From Cordia subcordata (lineage: Eukaryota > Streptophyta > Magnoliopsida > Boraginales > Cordiaceae), in assembly GCA_028554755.1 (NCBI GenBank), contig JAPTOF010000024.1:2480001-2544000 (forward strand): 64,000 nucleotides of DNA, in the 5' to 3' direction. Shown here one piece after another: positions 59,070-64,000 of this stretch. Under the pieces are notes generated by a model, which ran no database searches, was not told where the DNA came from, and saw only the letters and a list, made by a program, of their open reading frames with translations. How positions within the stretch are numbered: the stretch's first letter is position 1; each line of letters opens with the position of its first letter. The position numbers and the translations under genes were made by a program.

Positions 59070-60816
59070 TGTTGCCTAGAGAATGAATCCGAGAGGGGGT
59101 GAATTGGATTATTTGGCATAATTGAGCACTTAAAATTTTTAACTATAATTTCAAACAAAAACACATACAAGACTTAAAGAAAATACTTGAAATATAAAGA
59201 GTATAAGGTTAAGAGTATCAAACATAGCAATTTAGAGTGGTTCAAACTCTCGAGGGCCTAGTCCACTACCTAAGGTCTTCTCTTAAGGTTTCAAAAACTT
59301 CACTAGTGAATCGGCTTCTTACTTAGTACGTTGTAGAAGCGTAGAACAATGATCACAACCCTTGCTTCACCACAAGGACCACAAGTATTACCTCTATACT
59401 TGAGGATTTCAACCCTTCACTCTTGAGAGATGTTCCTCACAGCTATGCTACACAAGAGTAAAGAAATTCACACCTAATATGATTGTAGAGAGTTTGGTAT
59501 ACAAGAGACTTCTTTTGAGCAAGAATACAAAGGTATTTGAACCTTCCTATGTTGCTCTAAATAGATAAGCAATTTATAAAGCTCAAAAAACTTGTTCTTA
59601 AATGCCAATGATATGCAATCAATGAAGGTTGCAATTAATAGAGCAAGATTGCAATAGATGAAGTATATTGAATGCAAGAGAACTTAGAAAGATGTTTTGA
59701 ACAAGTTGTATCTGAGTTGGGAAGTGCAGGATGTATTTATAAGCCAAAAAAGCAAGTCTTCCATGGTCAAAATTTGAAAACAGCTCAAAAGGGCTACCGG
59801 AGCACTCTACCGGTCAACCCCCTGGGTGTTCTGGTAGTTCCAGAAGCCAAAAGGCCTTACCGGAACACTTTACTAGTCGACCGGTAGGCTCTTCTAGTAG
59901 AACAACATTGCTCTTTGATTTTACCGGAGCATTGAGCCGGTCGCCCGCCTGTGTAGACCGATAGTTGCAAAAAAAGCTAAAAGAGTTGCTTTAGTTTTTT
60001 ACCGAAAGCTACTTTATATCAAATCAATAGTAGCCCACGGTTTTTCTGCAGAAATTGGGAGCTCAATACAACTACTATACATATAAGATCAAGTCAATAA
60101 TAAATGCTAACACCAACTTATCTTTCGAACATTAAATGCAAGATTAAAATAAGATTTTCTGATTTAATGCATGAGAAAAGCCTTCTATATGCAATGCTAT
60201 TATCCAATGGGTAATAATCTTATACAAAGATGCTTATATACCTATAGTATAAACTCTATACTCAAAATATTGTCTTTTACTGCAGAGCTAAGCTGATATA
60301 TACATATATACATATATATAAGAATATATATCTGTCAAAGTGCCAAATATCAATGCAGTTGAGAGAATTATAGTGCATGCAACTCTATAAAGCAAAATAT
60401 GGAATTCAAAGTTAAATTTTCTGCAGGGAAAGTTGTTTTGAATGCAAATGAAGACATGTGCACATATAACATTGAGTATAAAAGAGTAAAGATGATCAAG
60501 TATAAGAAAACAAGACTTATGAACAAAATGCATGAAGAATGCTTGCAATGTACTAAGTTTTTGAGCTCATAGTTAATTACTTATATACTAAGATCAACTT
60601 AATATAAGACTAAAAAGAAGAAAAGAAATATGGCTAGAAGTTATTCAAGCTTCATCACCCTTGCTCTATAACCATGCTTTAGTCTTTTCTTTGCTCCAAT
60701 AATGCTACTGTGTAAGATATTCAACATACTACAAATAGTGCAATTAGATAACAAAAACACAATAATTATGGCATCATCAAAATATAATTAACGTAATTAA
60801 ACCAATATATTCAACA
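59070..60816 (-). mobile_element. SIRE-like copia 3' LTR, minus strand (1747 bp)
   Basis: In sense it begins TGTTGAATATATTGG at 60816 and ends CTCTAGGCAACA at 59070. Near its 3' end is GAGAGGGGGTGAATTGG (plus strand, about 59090), a word common near the ends of plant copia LTRs. Its promoter has motif words ACCGGTCAAC, AGTCGACCGGTAG and CCGGTCGCC (59806-59950) upstream, in sense, of TATAAATA at about 59736-59748. The polypurine tract follows at 60817. Confidence 0.8.
59736..59960 (-). promoter_or_regulatory. Copia LTR promoter with GTCGACCGG motifs and TATA box
   Basis: On the minus strand GGCTTATAAATACATCC contains the TATA box. Upstream (59806-59960) are four motifs of the ACCGGT or GTCGACCGG type. 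The arrangement parallels that in the Athila-type LTRs although the LTR families are unrelated. Confidence 0.5.
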
Positions 60817-60835
60817 TTCTCCCTCTTTTTGATGA
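60817..60835 (-). other. SIRE-like polypurine tract
   Basis: Minus strand TCATCAAAAAGAGGGAGAA directly before the LTR. The words GTCATCATCAAAAAG and GGGAGA are typical for the SIRE group of copia elements. Confidence 0.75.
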
Positions 60836-60909
60836 TGACAAAATTGTCGATTGTTGAGGAGAAAGCTCCCCCTAACTTCAAGACTCTTTCTCCTTCTTAA
60901 TCAAGGCAA

Positions 60910-61051
60910 ATCAAAGCATATAAGAAAGTTACCATACCATTATCAAAGCATATAAGAAAGATACCATACCATATACAAGGTATATCAAAGCATATAAGAA
61001 AGATACCATACCATTATCAAAGCATATAAGAAATATACCATACCATATACC
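60910..61051. repeat. Four-copy tandem repeat (unit about 32-43 bp)
   Basis: ATCAAAGCATATAAGAAAG followed by ATACCATACCATT or ATACCATACCATATAC is repeated four times, with alternating short and long units. It lies between the polypurine tract and the broken ORF of the copia element. Confidence 0.8.
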
Positions 61052-61393
61052 ATAATCCCTTTCTCTTCCTTTGGCATCATCAAAAGTTGTTATAAGAAAT
61101 GTATAAGTCATATGGAAGGAGTAGGAAAGTAATGAGCCATCAATATTAAGAAGTATTATCACTTGGCTCTCACATAAGCATGTAAGCATAGAAGTCCTAA
61201 GCAAGTAGAGAGCAAATACATCAAGCAAAAGATACCATAGAGAGTAACTAATACCATGCAAAGAAAAGTGATAATTCATCAAGAGTAAGTAAAAAGAAAT
61301 GAAACTATCCAATAGAAGAAAAAAGAGTGAAATTGTTTGAAAAAAACACCCTAGGAAGTGGGATTTTTGGGAAACTAAGAAAGAAAGGAGAGG

Positions 61394-62640
61394 CTAATAA
61401 CTTGGACCGGCATCGTCATCATCGGGAAGTCCCATTCGCAGCTTCATCAATCTCATATCTCGAGCCAAACAAGCCATGATTTGGCTTTGATCCTTGATAA
61501 TCGTCACAAGGCTATCAAGAGTAGTATGTTGATTCCCTACGACAGTAGCCAACGTATCCACCTTCCCTCCTATGGAATCCACTTTGTCAAAAAGCCTTTG
61601 CATCAGTCTATCATTAGCATTCTTGGATCGAAGCTCGTGGTGCTACCCTTGTTCTTCATTGTATTCTTCCCGTGCCCCCTTATCTTCTTCTACTTCCTCT
61701 TCTTCTTCTACCACATCCTCCATTTCTTCATCAATTATTATCATCATCATTACCTCCAAGATCAAGTTCTTGTTCGTCTTCATCTTCATGTGGAAAATCA
61801 AAGGTAGTCTTATTGGTAATCCTTTGTAAGATAAGATTCCTTGTATTCTGAGGCAAAGCTCTAAACTCGTCCAAGTGTATCCACCTTCCTCTCCAATAAA
61901 ATAGCTTCATCCTCTTAAGGCATTTAAGATCCAAGTTCCAAATGTGATTGAAAGAGCTTCTGGGAATTCCTTCAAGCACAATATCTTTAGCTCTAAAAAT
62001 CCTAGTCAAGGGCATCCCATCTCTAAGCACCATGTTCCTAAGCACTACATTGTTCATGTATGCAAGAATTGTCTCAGGGAGATTCACTCTATAGTCATGA
62101 TCAAGAAAGTATAGACAGTATGCCTCAGCCTTGTATATTAACCCATTATGAGTGTCCTTAGGAACTACATTATGCTTAAACATATTGATAATAGCTTTAT
62201 GGATAGGGTTTACTTCATTCAACGAAGGAATCTCAGGATATTCTGGCATATAACCCAACCGCAACTCATACACTTTTCCTTCTGTAATGCCCTTAGGGAA
62301 TTGTGGGAAATTCCTAAAAGCAAATGTGGATAATTATTGTGGATGCAAAGGGATATCAAATATATTCCTAATGTCTTCTTCAATAATTTTAAAAGAAACT
62401 CCCCTTACAGTTGAACGAACACTACCATATTCATGTCTCCAACTTAAATGTTCATAAAATTCCGTAACTAACTATGGATAAATAGGCTCTTTCATAGTCA
62501 TGTACATCATCCAACCATTATCAGCACAATACTCAAGCATATTAAGATTTTGAAGTTCATCGAGAATGAGACATTTGAATAACTAGAAGTTATTTAATCC
62601 AAAGACTTTTTATTCTTTGGCAGGATCTCTTGGATCATAT
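61394..62640 (-). pseudogene. Broken gene of putative plant transposon protein type
   Basis: Minus strand, from about 62640: CLILDELQNLNMLEYCADNG, VTEFYEHLSWRHEYGSVRST and VRGVSFKIIEEDI, then (62273-61731, open 180 codons) LRLGYMPEYPEIPSLNEV, NPIHKAIINMFKHNVVPKDT, LIYKAEAYCLYF, VNLPETILAYMNN, LRDGMPLTRIF, then an acidic run, and after a frameshift and one stop a possible coiled-coil tail (61603-61394) ending LPDDDDAGPSY. The FY..L..RG and PLT patterns resemble the putative plant transposon protein domain found in many retrotransposon-linked ORFs. It sits where a SIRE element would carry an env-like ORF. Function unknown. Confidence 0.6.
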
Positions 62641-62845
62641 TGGTGCAATGTTAACAAAAGAATTTTCTATAAATTCACATAGACACCCATTAAAGAATTT
62701 ATCAAGTGAATTATACGGGTTGTTTTTTCTCAAAAAGGAAAGCTCACCACACAATCCCCAAATGATCGTTGATATTGAGCTGTCTATATTTCCAACACAA
62801 ATTGAAGCATTATATATTTATAAATATAGCAAAATATTATATTGA

Positions 62846-63039
62846 ATGCCTAGAACATACTCCTAGACCACATAAAAGAATGAAGTTGCCTATTTTTTGA
62901 GAACATATAATATATTGTAGCACTAATTGAAGAAGAACAACTGCTTATTAATAATTACTCTTCAATTAAAGAAAAATTCATCTAAATATTTTCATTACAC
63001 AAGATTTACTTGTGTTACTCCCCCACAGTGCATTAACAT

Positions 63040-63076
<37 letters not shown>

Positions 63077-64000
63077 GAAATTGAGAAATAATATTGAATT
63101 ATTAAATATTTGTTATCACTAACTAAAGATATTAAAATAGTATATTTTGTTAATTACTAAAATAGTATTTCCAATATTAGGGGAAAAATACAAAACTTGG
63201 TAATATAAAAGTTTTATAAAATTAATTTGATCCTCAGATAAATTGGAATAAAGTAGAAGTTCATAAAATTATATACATGCAAAGAGATTACAAAGATGTA
63301 TTCCTTGACACAAAGAAAATGACCAAGTCACATAAACTAGCTTTTAATGCTCTTATTTCAATTGGAAATATATAAATAATGTAATGCTTGAATTATCATA
63401 AACTAATCAATTTCAAAAATAAATGAGCAAAATAAACAAGTTGGTCATTGGAATACTTGATATCCTAATTATATCAAGTCAGTCAAACAAGTAAATTTAT
63501 AACTGAAAGAAAAAATATTACTCTAAGAGAGTATTAGGTATTTGATGATATGATTGAAACTATTGAGAATGAGCTCTCACTCAGTTATACCATTAATGAA
63601 AATAATGGAACCAAAATGTAAAAATGATCATGATCAAATATTTGTATATGCAATATTTATTATTACTATAATGAAAAATAAGAGGATAATAAAATGAATA
63701 AATTTTGACATAAATATATTTGACCAACTATAAAAGAGTCGAAACATTTTGGCCCCTAATTTATCAATGAACATTAAATATGGGATTAAAGGGAAGTATT
63801 GAAAAACCAATCACATATTGTTGAAAGCTTCCAAAGATTAGATCATATAGTTGGCTAGCTCTCTTGAACTACTAAGCATTGACAAGGAATGGGCTAGTGC
63901 ATTATGTGGTTACGACTATGTGAAAGTTTTAACTATACGTTTTTTACATTGTCCAAGTTATTTGTATTTGATATTTATTGTAAAAGTAATTATATTTTCA
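62846..64000. other. AT-rich stretch without recognised genes
   Basis: Very AT-rich. No pol fragment of the SIRE-like element was recognised on the minus strand, as would be expected next to its 3' part. A TA microsatellite is at 63041-63072. Confidence 0.5.
63041..63072. repeat. (TA)n microsatellite
   Basis: About 16 TA units in a row within AT-rich DNA. Confidence 0.9.

Noticed and set aside
60929..61312. 127-codon minus-strand hydrophobic frame resembling a membrane protein
   Set aside because: Its hydrophobic repeats come from the AT-rich tandem repeat at 60910-61051, not from a conserved gene.
1..64000. tRNA, rRNA or small RNA genes
   Set aside because: No cloverleaf-type or rRNA-like sequence was recognised by reading; only primer-binding sites complementary to tRNA ends were seen. 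A tRNAscan run would settle it.

Overview
The window is nuclear DNA of a flowering plant. Its left quarter holds one intact protein-coding gene with thirteen exons and canonical GT..AG introns. Almost everything from about 15.07 kb to the right edge is decayed, deeply nested LTR-retrotransposon sequence of plant type: Ty3 chromoviruses, Athila-like Ty3 elements and Ty1-copia elements. No bacterial signatures, CRISPR arrays, rRNA or tRNA genes were seen. Genus and species cannot be read from this stretch.

Region 1 (1-15,067). A complete PRMT6-type protein arginine methyltransferase gene lies on the minus strand (ATG at 14296, stop at 709, 432 codons). Its introns carry several short non-autonomous DNA-transposon-like insertions. 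The promoter side has two GGCCCA boxes and then an AT-rich stretch with a possible copia LTR remnant.

Region 2 (15,068-20,517, resuming at 58,365-59,069). An old plus-strand Ty3 element (called G1) has a short 5' LTR, an initiator-Met primer site and decayed gag, protease, RT, RNase H and integrase. It is cut by a 1.45-kb solo copia LTR (18179-19629), by a GC-richer block of about 370 bp that may be organellar filler (about 19776-20147), and by a 37.8-kb compound insertion. The integrase reading resumes at 58,365 with a perfect 5-bp target duplication (TCAAT).

Region 3 (20,518-58,364). Inside the compound insertion are: a Tat-like LTR end with primer site; solo Athila-type LTRs in both orientations, most with recognisable 5-bp target duplications; minus-strand copia LTRs and a gag remnant; a plus-strand chromovirus with both LTRs (G2, 34614-44611), whose gag is split by a solo Athila LTR that itself contains another solo Athila LTR in reverse; and a minus-strand Athila element (G3, 47070-58157), whose RT is split by a further solo LTR. 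Nesting reaches about six levels.

Region 4 (59,070-64,000). A minus-strand SIRE-like copia 3' LTR and polypurine tract, a short tandem repeat, a broken gene resembling the putative plant transposon protein family, and AT-rich DNA without recognisable genes.

None of the elements has intact coding capacity, so PRMT6 is the only gene likely to make protein. The most notable signals that ordinary annotation would miss are in the Athila-type LTRs. One is a small hairpin whose stem changes in a compensatory way between copies, downstream of the TATA box. The other is a cluster of perfect palindromes just upstream of the TATA box; its sequence class is swapped in one copy, and related motifs occur upstream of the TATA box in the unrelated SIRE-like LTR.
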